A stretch of DNA of 64,000 bases from Streptomyces bottropensis ATCC 25435 (GTDB lineage: Bacteria; Actinomycetota; Actinomycetes; Streptomycetales; Streptomycetaceae). The stretch is taken from contig NZ_KB911581.1 of the NCBI RefSeq assembly GCF_000383595.1, forward strand, positions 7,399,519-7,463,518, in the 5' to 3' direction. Shown here in pieces: positions 52,314-60,346 of this stretch; the stretch's first letter is position 1; each line of letters opens with the position of its first letter. Below the pieces are notes generated by a model, which was not told where the DNA came from, ran no database searches, and saw nothing but the letters and a program-made list of their open reading frames with translations. Made by a program: the position numbers and the translations under genes.

Positions 52314-53612
52314 ATGCCCCAAGCCGCGGCAGCACCCACCCTGTACGCTCCCGCTCTCTCTCCCTCTCCTTCCCGCTCTCCTTCCCTCGCTTCTTCTTCT
52401 CCCTCTCCCTCGTTCGCCTCCTCTCCCGTGCCGCGCGTCGCCGACAGCGACCGGCGGCGGACGAGTGCCAGCGTGGTGCTGCGGTCCGTGCTGGAGCACG
52501 GGCCCGTGGCGCGCAGCAACATCGCCCGGGTGACGGGCCTGTCCCCCGCCTCGGTGACCGACTACTGCGCCCGGTTCGCGGGGCTCGGTCTCATCCGCGA
52601 GGCCGAACCGCCCCGGCGGACCAAGGGGACCGGGCGCCCGCACGTGCCTCTCGACCTGGACGACTCGCGGTTCCTGGTGGGCGGCGTGCATGTGGCCGTG
52701 CCGTACACGACCGTCGCGCTGCTCGACCTGCGCGGACGGGTCGTCGAGGAGCGGCGGTTGAAGCACGACTCCACCGATCCCGCCCCGGTCCTGGCGCGGG
52801 CCGCCGACGAACTCCGCGCCCTGCTGGACGCGGCGCCGGGCTGCAGGCCCCTGGCCGTCGGCTTCGCGGCCGGCGGCTGGGTGGACCGGGAGAGCGGGAC
52901 GGTCGTCGAGCATCCGCTGCTGGGCTGGCGCGAGGTGCCGGTGCGGGAGATCCTCGGTGCCCGGACGGGGCTGCCGGTCCATGTGGACGGGCACGCGCGG
53001 GCGTTGGTGAGCGCCGAGCAGCTGTACGGGCGGGCGCGGGGCAGCCGGAGCGTGCTGCATCTGTTCGTCGGCAACATGGTCGACGCGGCGTTCGCGACCA
53101 ACGACGAGGTGCACCACGGTCCCCGCTCGCAGGCCGGGGCGATCGCCCATCTGCCCCTGCCCGGCGGCACCGAGGCCTGCGCGTGCGGGCGGACCGGCTG
53201 CCTCCAGGCCGAGTTGAGCGAACTGACCCTGTGCCGACGGGCGCGGGCGGCCGGGGTCATCGACGGGTCGAACCCGATGCGGGTGCTGGAGGCGGCGGCG
53301 GACGGCGACACGGTGGCCGCAGGGCTGCTGGTGGAGCGGGCGCGGCTGGTGGGGCGGGCGGTGGAGCTGTTGCTCGACGTGCTGAACCCCGAGACCGTGG
53401 TCGTCACCGAGGTCGGGATCATCGGCCGGGAGGACTGTCTCGCGGCGTTGCGCGAGACAGTCGGACCGGACCGGGCGGCGGCCGTGGGGCCCACGAGCTT
53501 CCCCGACTCCGTGCTGGCCGCGGCGGGCGGGGCGGTGGCCCTCGACGTGCTCTACCGGGACCCGTTGGGGGCCCTCGCCCGTCTCGACCGTGCTTCCGCC
53601 CAGGCCGGTTAA
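52314..53612 (+). CDS. ROK family transcriptional regulator
   Basis: 432 residues. After a Ser/Pro-rich leader of about 40 residues comes a winged helix-turn-helix (VLRSVLEHGPVARSNIARVTGLSPASVTDY), then a ROK sugar-kinase-like domain with GVHVAVPYTTVALLDL and the zinc motif CACGRTGCLQ. Position directly upstream of the sulfur operon, same strand, suggests it regulates it. ATG 52314 has GAGGA upstream; a longer frame from 52089 overlaps the leader peptide and is rejected. Confidence 0.9.
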   Translation: MPQAAAAPTLYAPALSPSPSRSPSLASSSPSPSFASSPVPRVADSDRRRTSASVVLRSVLEHGPVARSNIARVTGLSPASVTDYCARFAGLGLIREAEPPRRTKGTGRPHVPLDLDDSRFLVGGVHVAVPYTTVALLDLRGRVVEERRLKHDSTDPAPVLARAADELRALLDAAPGCRPLAVGFAAGGWVDRESGTVVEHPLLGWREVPVREILGARTGLPVHVDGHARALVSAEQLYGRARGSRSVLHLFVGNMVDAAFATNDEVHHGPRSQAGAIAHLPLPGGTEACACGRTGCLQAELSELTLCRRARAAGVIDGSNPMRVLEAAADGDTVAAGLLVERARLVGRAVELLLDVLNPETVVVTEVGIIGREDCLAALRETVGPDRAAAVGPTSFPDSVLAAAGGAVALDVLYRDPLGALARLDRASAQAG

Positions 53613-53666
53613 TTCAGAAACTCCGAATGTTGACAGGCAATACCGAAGACCGGGAACATCGTATTC

Positions 53667-53702
53667 ATGCTGCTCACGAGTTGTCGCACCCTCTGTTGCT
53701 GA
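53667..53702 (+). CDS. Cys-rich leader peptide MLLTSCRTLCC
   Basis: Eleven codons, three of them Cys with a terminal Cys-Cys before TGA, located 269 bases upstream of the sulfur-compound binding protein gene. Polycysteine short ORFs act as cysteine-responsive attenuators of sulfur genes in mycobacteria. A perfect -35-like TTGACA is at 53630-53635, but no clear -10. A hairpin follows at 53716. Too short for codon statistics; support is context. Confidence 0.55.
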   Translation: MLLTSCRTLCC

Positions 53703-53715
53703 CACGTTGACGTTC

Positions 53716-53736
53716 CGGAGTGCCCTTCGCACTCCG
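53716..53736 (+). promoter_or_regulatory. Attenuator-type hairpin after the Cys leader
   Basis: CGGAGTGC (53716-53723) pairs perfectly with GCACTCCG (53729-53736), loop CCTTC, starting 13 bases after the leader stop, so a ribosome at the Cys codons could affect folding. Confidence 0.5.
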
Positions 53737-53850
53737 ACCGACGCGGCACTTCCTCCTGCGTGAATTCCTCTTCCGCAGCTCTCCTTCCGTCCGCCTCCGC
53801 GGATTCCACACCTGCGCGATGCTCGCGCTGAGCCGTACGCGACTCCTTGT

Positions 53851-53886
53851 GCGGTTCCGTGTGCGATTCCGTGTGCGGTTCCGTGC
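53851..53886 (+). repeat. 12-bp direct repeat in the operon leader
   Basis: Three units GCGGTTCCGTGT, GCGATTCCGTGT, GCGGTTCCGTGC in the untranslated region before the binding protein gene; a pyrimidine-rich TTCCCACCG repeat follows (about 53920-53960). The region 53613-53971 holds no other gene. Confidence 0.7.
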
Positions 53887-53971
53887 GGCGCCGGTGCGCA
53901 ATTTGGTGTGCCTCCCCACCGCTTCCCACCGCTTCCCGTCCTTTCCCACCGTTTCCCCTGGGGGTCCTCCC

Positions 53972-55036
53972 ATGTCCACTTCCGCCGCGCCCGGTTTCGA
54001 CCGGCGACTCTTCCTCACCTCCCTCCTCGGCGTCACGGCCGCGGCGGCCGGGCTCAGCGGGTGCGCCGACAGCAGCGCGGCGACCGCCCGGACGGCCGCA
54101 GACGCGCCGCTGCCCACCAAGGTTCCCTCGGGTACGAGCCTGAAGATCGCCTCCTTCCAAAATCAGCAGGAATTGCAGCTCAAGCTCGCGAAACTCGACG
54201 ATCTGCCTTTCAAGGTGAGTAGTTGGGCGAACATCGGCGCGGGACCCGATGTCATCAACGCCTTCCGCGCCGGTTCGCTGGACGTCGCCAACAACGCGGG
54301 AATCCCGCCGATCCAGGCGCATTACCAGGGATACGACGCGAAGATCGTCGCGATCAACGTCACCCGGAAGCCGAACTATCTCTTCGCCACCAAGCCCGGC
54401 AGCGACATCGCCTCGGTGAAGGACTTCCGGGGCAAGAAGCTCGCCTTCTCCCAGGGACAGGCGCAGGGCGTCGTCCTGCTACGGGCGTTGAAGGAGGCGG
54501 GGCTCGCGTACGACGACGCGGAACTCGTGCCGCTCACCAGCAACCAGTTCCTGACGGCCCTGCAGTCGGGCCAGGTGGACGTCGCCCCGCTCGCGAACCA
54601 GCAGGCGCCCGCCTATCTGCAGCAGTACGAGGCCAAGGGTGCCCGCACCATCCCCACGGATGTGGTGGACCTGCTCAACCTGCTGTGGGCGCCGGCCTCC
54701 GTGCTGGGCGACTCCGCGAAGGTGGCCGCCGTCGCCGCGTACATCCCGTACTGGGCGAAGGGCGCGGTCTGGCAGTACGAGAACCCGGACATCTGGAACA
54801 AGGAGTTCTACGTGAAGACCCAGAACCTGACGCTCCCCCAGGCGGAGTCGATCACCGAACTCGCCAACAAGCCGCTGTTCCCGCCGAGTTGGGACGAGTC
54901 CATCAAGTGGGAGCAGGAGACCGCGGATCTGCTGGCGGAGGGCGGCTTCGTGAAGAAGTTCGACGTCGCTTCCCTCTTCGACCGGCGGTTCGAGCAGATC
55001 GCGGCGAAGGCCGTGCCCGCGGAGTACCGGAAGTGA
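53972..55036 (+). CDS. ABC transporter substrate-binding lipoprotein (sulfonate/taurine type)
   Basis: 354 residues with a twin-arginine-like lipoprotein signal (RRLFLTSLLG) and lipobox LSGC, Cys31 being lipidated. The SsuA/TauA-like domain includes IGAGPDVINAFRAGSLDVANNAGIPP. It captures organosulfur compounds outside the cell. ATG 53972 is set by the signal peptide; the upstream in-frame extension is leader sequence. First gene of a coupled five-gene operon. Confidence 0.88.
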   Translation: MSTSAAPGFDRRLFLTSLLGVTAAAAGLSGCADSSAATARTAADAPLPTKVPSGTSLKIASFQNQQELQLKLAKLDDLPFKVSSWANIGAGPDVINAFRAGSLDVANNAGIPPIQAHYQGYDAKIVAINVTRKPNYLFATKPGSDIASVKDFRGKKLAFSQGQAQGVVLLRALKEAGLAYDDAELVPLTSNQFLTALQSGQVDVAPLANQQAPAYLQQYEAKGARTIPTDVVDLLNLLWAPASVLGDSAKVAAVAAYIPYWAKGAVWQYENPDIWNKEFYVKTQNLTLPQAESITELANKPLFPPSWDESIKWEQETADLLAEGGFVKKFDVASLFDRRFEQIAAKAVPAEYRK

Positions 55037-55944
55037 GCGCCGTGACCACGGGTGCGCCGACGGCGACGGGCACCTCGACGACCGCCGGGCGGGGCCCCAC
55101 GACCGTCCCCGCCTCCGCCTCCGAGGCCGCCCCCCTCGCCACCGAGCGGACCGCGCAGGTCCGCAGGCGCCGGCGCCTCTCCCCCGGCAAACGGCTGCCC
55201 GCCTCCCGGCTCGTCGGGCCGGTTCTGTTCCTCGCGCTGTGGGCCCTGGCCTCCGCCGCCGGGCAGCTCGATACGGCAGCGGTCCCGGCGCCCTGGACGG
55301 TGCTGGAGACGGGCGTGCACCTGTGGACCGACGGAACGCTGACGACGGACATCCTGACCTCGTTGCAGCGGGCCGGAACCGGCTTCGTGATCGGGCTGAC
55401 CGCCGGTGTCGCGCTCGCCCTGGCCGCCGGTCTCAGCCGGGTCGGCGAGGCCCTGATCGACGGGACCGTGCAGCTCAACCGGGCGATCCCGACGCTGGGT
55501 CTGATCCCCCTGTTCATCCTGTGGCTCGGCATCGGCGAGACCTTCAAGATCGCGATCATCGCCATCGTCGTCTACATCCCGATCTACCTCAACACCCATG
55601 CCGCCCTGGCCGGGATCGACAGCCGCTTCGTCGAACTCGCCGAGGTCCAGGGCCTGTCGCGGTTCCGGTTCGTCCGGCAGATCGTCATCCCCGGCGCGCT
55701 GCCCGGCTTCTTCGTGGGCCTGCGGCTCGGGGTGACCGGCTCCTGGCTGGGCCTGGTCGTGCTGGAGCAGATCAACGCCACCAACGGACTCGGCTACATG
55801 ATGTTCCAGGCCCAGAACTACGGCCAGAGCGACGTGATCCTCGTCGGCCTGGTCGTCTACGGGATCTTCGGCCTGATCTCCGACAGCGCGGTCCGTCTCA
55901 TCGAACGGAGGGTGCTGTCATGGCGACGCACGCTGAGCAGCTGA
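55033..55944 (+). CDS. ABC transporter permease (SsuC/TauC type)
   Basis: 303 residues with a Thr/Ala-rich leader of about 50, then six membrane helices and the ATPase-coupling EAA region (ELAEVQGLSRFRFVRQIVIPGALPGFFVGLRLG). GTG 55033 overlaps the preceding stop as GTGA, showing coupling. Confidence 0.9.
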   Translation: MSAVTTGAPTATGTSTTAGRGPTTVPASASEAAPLATERTAQVRRRRRLSPGKRLPASRLVGPVLFLALWALASAAGQLDTAAVPAPWTVLETGVHLWTDGTLTTDILTSLQRAGTGFVIGLTAGVALALAAGLSRVGEALIDGTVQLNRAIPTLGLIPLFILWLGIGETFKIAIIAIVVYIPIYLNTHAALAGIDSRFVELAEVQGLSRFRFVRQIVIPGALPGFFVGLRLGVTGSWLGLVVLEQINATNGLGYMMFQAQNYGQSDVILVGLVVYGIFGLISDSAVRLIERRVLSWRRTLSS

Positions 55945-56750
55945 CGACCACCGGGCGGCCGGCCACCCCTGAGCCGCCGGCCGACCACGAGGCGCCGACG
56001 GCCGCGCACACGGCCCCGGCCACGGCCACCACCACGGCCGCCCGGCCCGCCGTACGGCTGAGGGACCTCACCCGGTCCTTCGACGGGCGGAAGGTCCTCG
56101 ACGGCATCGACCTCGACATCCCCGCCGGGCAGTTCGTGGCCCTGCTCGGTCACAGCGGCTCCGGCAAGAGCACGCTGCTGCGGGCGGTCGCGGGCCTCGA
56201 CCACGAGGTGGTGGGCAGCGGGCAGCTCACCGCGCCCGCCCGGGTGTCCGTCGTCTTCCAGGACTCCCGGCTGCTGCCCTGGCGCCGGGTGCTCGACAAC
56301 GTCCTGCTCGGCACGGAGGGCAAGGAGGCCGCCGACCGGGGCCGCGAGGCGCTCGCCGAGGTGGGCCTGAAGGGCCGCGAGCGGGCCTGGCCGAACGAGC
56401 TGTCCGGCGGCGAGGCCCAGCGCGCCGCACTGGCCCGCTCCCTGGTCCGTGACCCTGAACTCCTGCTGGCCGACGAACCGTTCGGCGCCCTGGACGCCCT
56501 CACCCGGATCCGGATGCACAGTCTGCTCAGGCAGCTGTGGGAGCGCCACAGGCCCTCCGTCCTGCTCGTCACCCACGACGTCGACGAGGCGATCGTGCTC
56601 GCCGACCGGGTCCTCGTGCTCGAAGAGGGCCGCATCGGCCTCGACCTGACCATCGACCGCCCGCACCCCCGCTCGTACCGGGACCCCCTGCTGGGCGACT
56701 ACCGCGAACGGCTGCTGGCCGCGCTCGGCGTGAAAGAGGACCACCAGTGA
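55920..56750 (+). CDS. ABC transporter ATP-binding protein (SsuB/TauB type)
   Basis: 276 residues: Walker A GHSGSGKST, Q-loop VFQDSRLLPW (the LLPW form typical of sulfonate/nitrate ATPases), signature LSGGEAQR, Walker B LLLADEPFGALD, switch His in LLVTHDVDEA. An Ala/Thr-rich leader of about 45 residues precedes. ATG 55920 has GGAGG upstream and lies 25 bases inside the permease gene. Confidence 0.93.
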   Translation: MATHAEQLTTTGRPATPEPPADHEAPTAAHTAPATATTTAARPAVRLRDLTRSFDGRKVLDGIDLDIPAGQFVALLGHSGSGKSTLLRAVAGLDHEVVGSGQLTAPARVSVVFQDSRLLPWRRVLDNVLLGTEGKEAADRGREALAEVGLKGRERAWPNELSGGEAQRAALARSLVRDPELLLADEPFGALDALTRIRMHSLLRQLWERHRPSVLLVTHDVDEAIVLADRVLVLEEGRIGLDLTIDRPHPRSYRDPLLGDYRERLLAALGVKEDHQ

Positions 56751-58114
56751 CCCGGGAGAACAGACACGTGCCCGCACGACAGCTCCACCTCAACGCGTTC
56801 CTGATGAACACCGGCCACCACGAGGCGTCGTGGCGGCTGCCGGAGTCCGACCCGTACGCGCACGTCGAACTGGACCACTATGTGCGGCTGGCCCGGAGCG
56901 CGGAGCGGGGCACGTTCGACTCGCTCTTCCTGGCCGACGGGCCGCAGCTGTGGGGCAGTGTGGGCCAGCGTCCGGCGGGCGCCCTGGAACCGCTCACCCT
57001 GCTGACCGCGCTGGCGACGGCCACCGAGCACATCGGTCTGATCGCCACCGCCTCCACCTCCTACAACTCCCCCTACAACCTGGCCCGCAAGTTCGCCTCG
57101 CTCGACATCCTCAGCGGGGGCCGGGCGGGCTGGAACATCGTCACCACCGCCGGCGCGGAGGCCGCCCGCAACTTCGGTCTGGACGCCGAGCCCGCACACG
57201 CCCAGCGGTACGCGCGGGCCAGCGAGTTCCTCGACGTGGCCCTGAAGCTCTGGGACAGCTGGGAGGACGACGCGATCGTCGCCGACAAGGAGTCCGGGGT
57301 CTGGGCCGACGACACGAAGATCCATCCGCCCCGGCACCGGGGGACGTACTTCAGCGTCGAGGGCGCGCTCAACGTGCCGCGCTCGCCGCAGGGTTACCCG
57401 CTGCTCGTGCAGGCGGGGTCGAGCGAGGACGGCAAGACGTTCGCGGCCCGGTACGCGGAGGCCGTGTTCACCGCGCAGCAGACGATCGAGGACGCGCAGG
57501 CCTTCTACGCCGACCTCAAGTCCCGTACGGCGGCGGCCGGCCGGGACCCCGAGCACATCAAGGTGCTGCCCGGGATCGTCCCGGTCCTCGGGTCGACGGA
57601 GGCCGAGGCGAGGGCGGCCGAGCGGGTCCTGGAGGACCACATCGTGTACACGCACGGCGTGGGCAATCTGGAGCGGCTGCTGCAACTGCCCGCCGGGTCA
57701 CTGGATCTGGATGGCCCGCTGCCTGCCGATCTCCCTCCCGAGAGTTCGATCGAGGGCGCCAAGAGCCGCTACACGCTCGTCGTCGAGCTGGCCCGGCGCG
57801 ACCGGCTCACCGTACGGGAGCTGATCGGGCGGCTGGGCGGCGGGCGCGGGCACCTCACCTTCGCCGGGACGCCCGAGCAGGTCGCCGACAAGATCGAGGC
57901 CTGGTTCACGCGGGGTGCCGCCGACGGCTTCAACATCATGCCCGCGGTCCTGCCGTCCGGCCTCGACGCCTTCGTCGACCAGGTCGTCCCGATCCTGCGC
58001 GCCCGAGGCCTGCTGCGCACCCGGTACGGCCCGCGCCGCACCCTGCGGGACCGCTACGGCCTGCCGCGCCCCGCCAACCAGCACGTCCACGCGTCCGCAC
58101 CCGCCCTCGTCTGA
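56747..58114 (+). CDS. FMN-dependent monooxygenase (NtaA/SnaA/SoxA, bacterial luciferase fold)
   Basis: 455 residues from GTG 56747, which overlaps the ATPase stop as GTGA; an internal GTG at 56768 with GGGAG upstream may be the true start. Motifs: HLNAFLMNTGHHEASWR, FDSLFLADG, STSYNSPYNLARKFASLD, GRAGWNIVTTAG, QAGSSEDGK. Members oxidise organosulfur or aminopolycarboxylate compounds using reduced FMN from a separate reductase, which is not in this operon. Substrate inferred from context as an organosulfur compound. Confidence 0.9.
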   Translation: MTRENRHVPARQLHLNAFLMNTGHHEASWRLPESDPYAHVELDHYVRLARSAERGTFDSLFLADGPQLWGSVGQRPAGALEPLTLLTALATATEHIGLIATASTSYNSPYNLARKFASLDILSGGRAGWNIVTTAGAEAARNFGLDAEPAHAQRYARASEFLDVALKLWDSWEDDAIVADKESGVWADDTKIHPPRHRGTYFSVEGALNVPRSPQGYPLLVQAGSSEDGKTFAARYAEAVFTAQQTIEDAQAFYADLKSRTAAAGRDPEHIKVLPGIVPVLGSTEAEARAAERVLEDHIVYTHGVGNLERLLQLPAGSLDLDGPLPADLPPESSIEGAKSRYTLVVELARRDRLTVRELIGRLGGGRGHLTFAGTPEQVADKIEAWFTRGAADGFNIMPAVLPSGLDAFVDQVVPILRARGLLRTRYGPRRTLRDRYGLPRPANQHVHASAPALV

Positions 58115-58147
58115 TCCCGCAGCCCGGTCCGTGAAAGGAAGCACGTC

Positions 58148-59065
58148 ATGACCATCGAGATCCAGAAGGTCACCGCCCGTATCGGTGCCCGTGTCTCCGG
58201 CGTCGACATCTCCAGGCCCCTCGGCGAGGAGACGGTCGCCGCCCTCCGGGACGCCCTCAACGTGCACAAGGCGCTCGTCCTCGACGACGTGCACCTCGAC
58301 GACGAGTCCCACCAGGCCTTCGTCCGCCACTTCGGCGACATCACCACCGCCCACCCGACGGTGGCCGCCGTCGAGGGCGCCGCGAGCGTCCTGCCCGTGG
58401 ACAGTGAGCGGGGGCGCGCCAACCACTGGCACACCGATGTCACGTTCGTCCTCAACCCGCCGCAGGCCACCACCCTGCGCAGCATCACCGTCCCGCCGTA
58501 CGGCGGCGAGACCCTGATCGCCAACTCGGCGGCGGCCTATCGGGACCTGCCCGAGCCGCTGCGGCGGCTGGCCGACGGTCTGTGGGCCGAGCACACCAAC
58601 GACTACGACTACGCGGTGCCCGACGAGGAGATCGACGCGGAGAGGGCCGAGCAGCGCGCCCGGTTCACCTCGATCAAGTACCGCACGGCCCACCCGGTCG
58701 TGCGCGTCCACCCGCTGACCGGTGAACGCGGGCTGTTCATCGGCGGGTTCGCACAGCGGATCGTGGGCCTGTCGCCGGGCGAGTCCCGCAAGCTCCTCGA
58801 CCTGCTGCAGTCGTACGTGACCCGGCCGGAGAACGTGCTGCGCCACCGCTGGTCGCAGAACCAGCTCGTCGTCTTCGACAACCGCATCACGCAGCACTAC
58901 GCCATCGACAACTACGACGGTCTTCCGCGCCGGCTGCACCGGGTGACCGTCGCCGGTGACGTGCCGGTGGGCATCGACGGCACGGAGAGCCGCTCGATCG
59001 AGGGCGACGCCTCGCACTACACGCCGGTGGCCGCACGGCAGGAGGCGGTGGCCGTGGCCGCGTAG
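58148..59065 (+). CDS. TauD/TfdA family 2-oxoglutarate-dependent dioxygenase
   Basis: 305 residues. The iron triad is His95-x-Asp97 (NHWHTDVTF) and His250 (ITQHYAIDNY); an Arg shortly after (RRLHRVTV) binds 2-oxoglutarate. TauD-type enzymes release sulfite from taurine or alkyl sulfates. ATG 58148 has AAAGGA upstream, 33 bases after the monooxygenase. Last gene of the operon. Confidence 0.92.
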   Translation: MTIEIQKVTARIGARVSGVDISRPLGEETVAALRDALNVHKALVLDDVHLDDESHQAFVRHFGDITTAHPTVAAVEGAASVLPVDSERGRANHWHTDVTFVLNPPQATTLRSITVPPYGGETLIANSAAAYRDLPEPLRRLADGLWAEHTNDYDYAVPDEEIDAERAEQRARFTSIKYRTAHPVVRVHPLTGERGLFIGGFAQRIVGLSPGESRKLLDLLQSYVTRPENVLRHRWSQNQLVVFDNRITQHYAIDNYDGLPRRLHRVTVAGDVPVGIDGTESRSIEGDASHYTPVAARQEAVAVAA

Positions 59066-59089
59066 GTAGGGCCCGGATGCTCCACAGGC

Positions 59090-59128
59090 CGAGAACCCCC
59101 GCGAGGACGTGACACGCGGGGGTTCTCG
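59090..59128 (+). terminator. Sulfur operon terminator
   Basis: Perfect 14-bp stem CGAGAACCCCCGCG (59090-59103) with 59115-59128, eleven-base loop. Confidence 0.85.
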
Positions 59129-59256
59129 CGTTCCCGGGGCGCCGGAACGCGCCACCGACGGGACGGGTTCCGGTCTGCCGGATTTCCGGACATGCGCCCT
59201 ATGCTCCCGTATTCCGGCCGGATTCCCGATCCGGCCGACCGGACCCGGGAGGTCGC

Positions 59257-59475
59257 ATGGAGACGAGCTACAAGCACTGTCCTCCTTGTGGGGGAGGCAA
59301 GCCCTTGCCGTTCCACAAGGCCGACAAGGAGGTGCGGCAGTACCTCACGTCCCTGGGGAAGAACCCGGCCGGCTGGTGGCGCTGCGCCAACCACGGGGAG
59401 AAGGGCCGCTGCCTGTTCGTCCAGCCGTACGGAAGGCAGAGGGAGGGCCTGACCCTCCCCGAGTCCTTCCGCTGA
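59257..59475 (+). CDS. Small Cys/His protein, probable zinc ribbon
   Basis: 72 residues with Cys8-x2-Cys11, then Cys43, His46 and Cys52 (HCPPCGGGK, WWRCANHGEKGRC), suggesting one metal site. ATG 59257 has a good GGGAGG five bases upstream and typical codon bias. No family recognised. A short CGCCGGT direct-repeat cluster lies after it (59479-59530). Confidence 0.7.
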   Translation: METSYKHCPPCGGGKPLPFHKADKEVRQYLTSLGKNPAGWWRCANHGEKGRCLFVQPYGRQREGLTLPESFR

Positions 59476-59532
59476 CCCGGTCGCCGGTCGCCGGTGTCAC
59501 CAGTCGCCGGTCACCGGTCGCCGGCCCCCCGG

Positions 59533-60186
59533 TCAGACCAGGTTGCTGAAGTCCGGGCCCTGGGTGCGGCTGCGCTTGATCTCGTAGAAGCCGGGGACCG
59601 AGGCGACGAGGAGGGTGCCGTCCCAGAGCCTGGCGGCCTCCTCGCCCTTGGGGGCGGGAGTGACGACCGGTCCGAAGAAGGCGATCTGCTCGCCGTCGGC
59701 ACCGGGGACGGCGATGACGGGGGTGCCGACGTCCTGGCCGACCTTGTCGATGCCCTCCTGGTGGGAGGCCCGCAGCTGCGGCTCGTAAGGGGTGGAGTCC
59801 CAGTGGTCCATGAGGGAGTCGGGGAGGCCGACGTCCTTCAGGGCGGCGGCGACCGTCTCCTTCTCCGGGCCCTCGCCCTGGTTGTGGATACGGGTGCCGA
59901 GCGCGGTGTAGAGGTCACCGAGGACCTCGGCGCCGTGCTCCTCCTGGGCGGCTATGACGATCCGTACCGGACCCCACGCCTTCTTCTCCAGCAGCTCGCG
60001 GTACTCCTCGGGCAGCTCGTCGATCTTGGGCTCGTTCAGCACGGCGAGGCTCATCAGGTGCCAGCGGACCTCGATGTCCCGGACCTTCTCCACCTCCAGG
60101 ACCCACCGCGAGGTCATCCAGGCCCAGGGGCACAGCGGATCGAACCAGAAGTCGACAGGGGTCTTGCCGGAGGTCTGCTCGGACAT
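59533..60186 (-). CDS. DsbA-fold protein, mycothiol-dependent nitroreductase (Rv2466c) family
   Basis: 217 residues. The thioredoxin-like active-site region is FWFDPLCPWAWMTSRW with Cys19-Pro-Trp-Ala, so only one of the two usual cysteines is kept. The C-terminal cis-Pro region GTPVIAVPGADG is present. Such proteins use mycothiol as electron donor in actinobacteria. ATG 60186 has GAGGAG upstream. Confidence 0.82.
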   Translation of the reverse strand: MSEQTSGKTPVDFWFDPLCPWAWMTSRWVLEVEKVRDIEVRWHLMSLAVLNEPKIDELPEEYRELLEKKAWGPVRIVIAAQEEHGAEVLGDLYTALGTRIHNQGEGPEKETVAAALKDVGLPDSLMDHWDSTPYEPQLRASHQEGIDKVGQDVGTPVIAVPGADGEQIAFFGPVVTPAPKGEEAARLWDGTLLVASVPGFYEIKRSRTQGPDFSNLV

Positions 60187-60346
60187 GGTTCTCCTCGGGA
60201 GGACATTCGGAAGGCAGTCGTCTCAGCTGGCAACACCGACAGCCGCGCGTCGCATTCCCACCTGCCCGCCGTCAGGTGCGCATGACAGGATCAGACCTGT
60301 CCGCATGCTGAACAGCGCTTGAAATCCACCCCGAGGGAGTGCCCCC

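Noticed and set aside
53720..53971. N-terminal extension of the substrate-binding lipoprotein
   Set aside because: It would bury the lipoprotein signal peptide 80 residues inside and reads as RFRVRFRV repeats from non-coding DNA.
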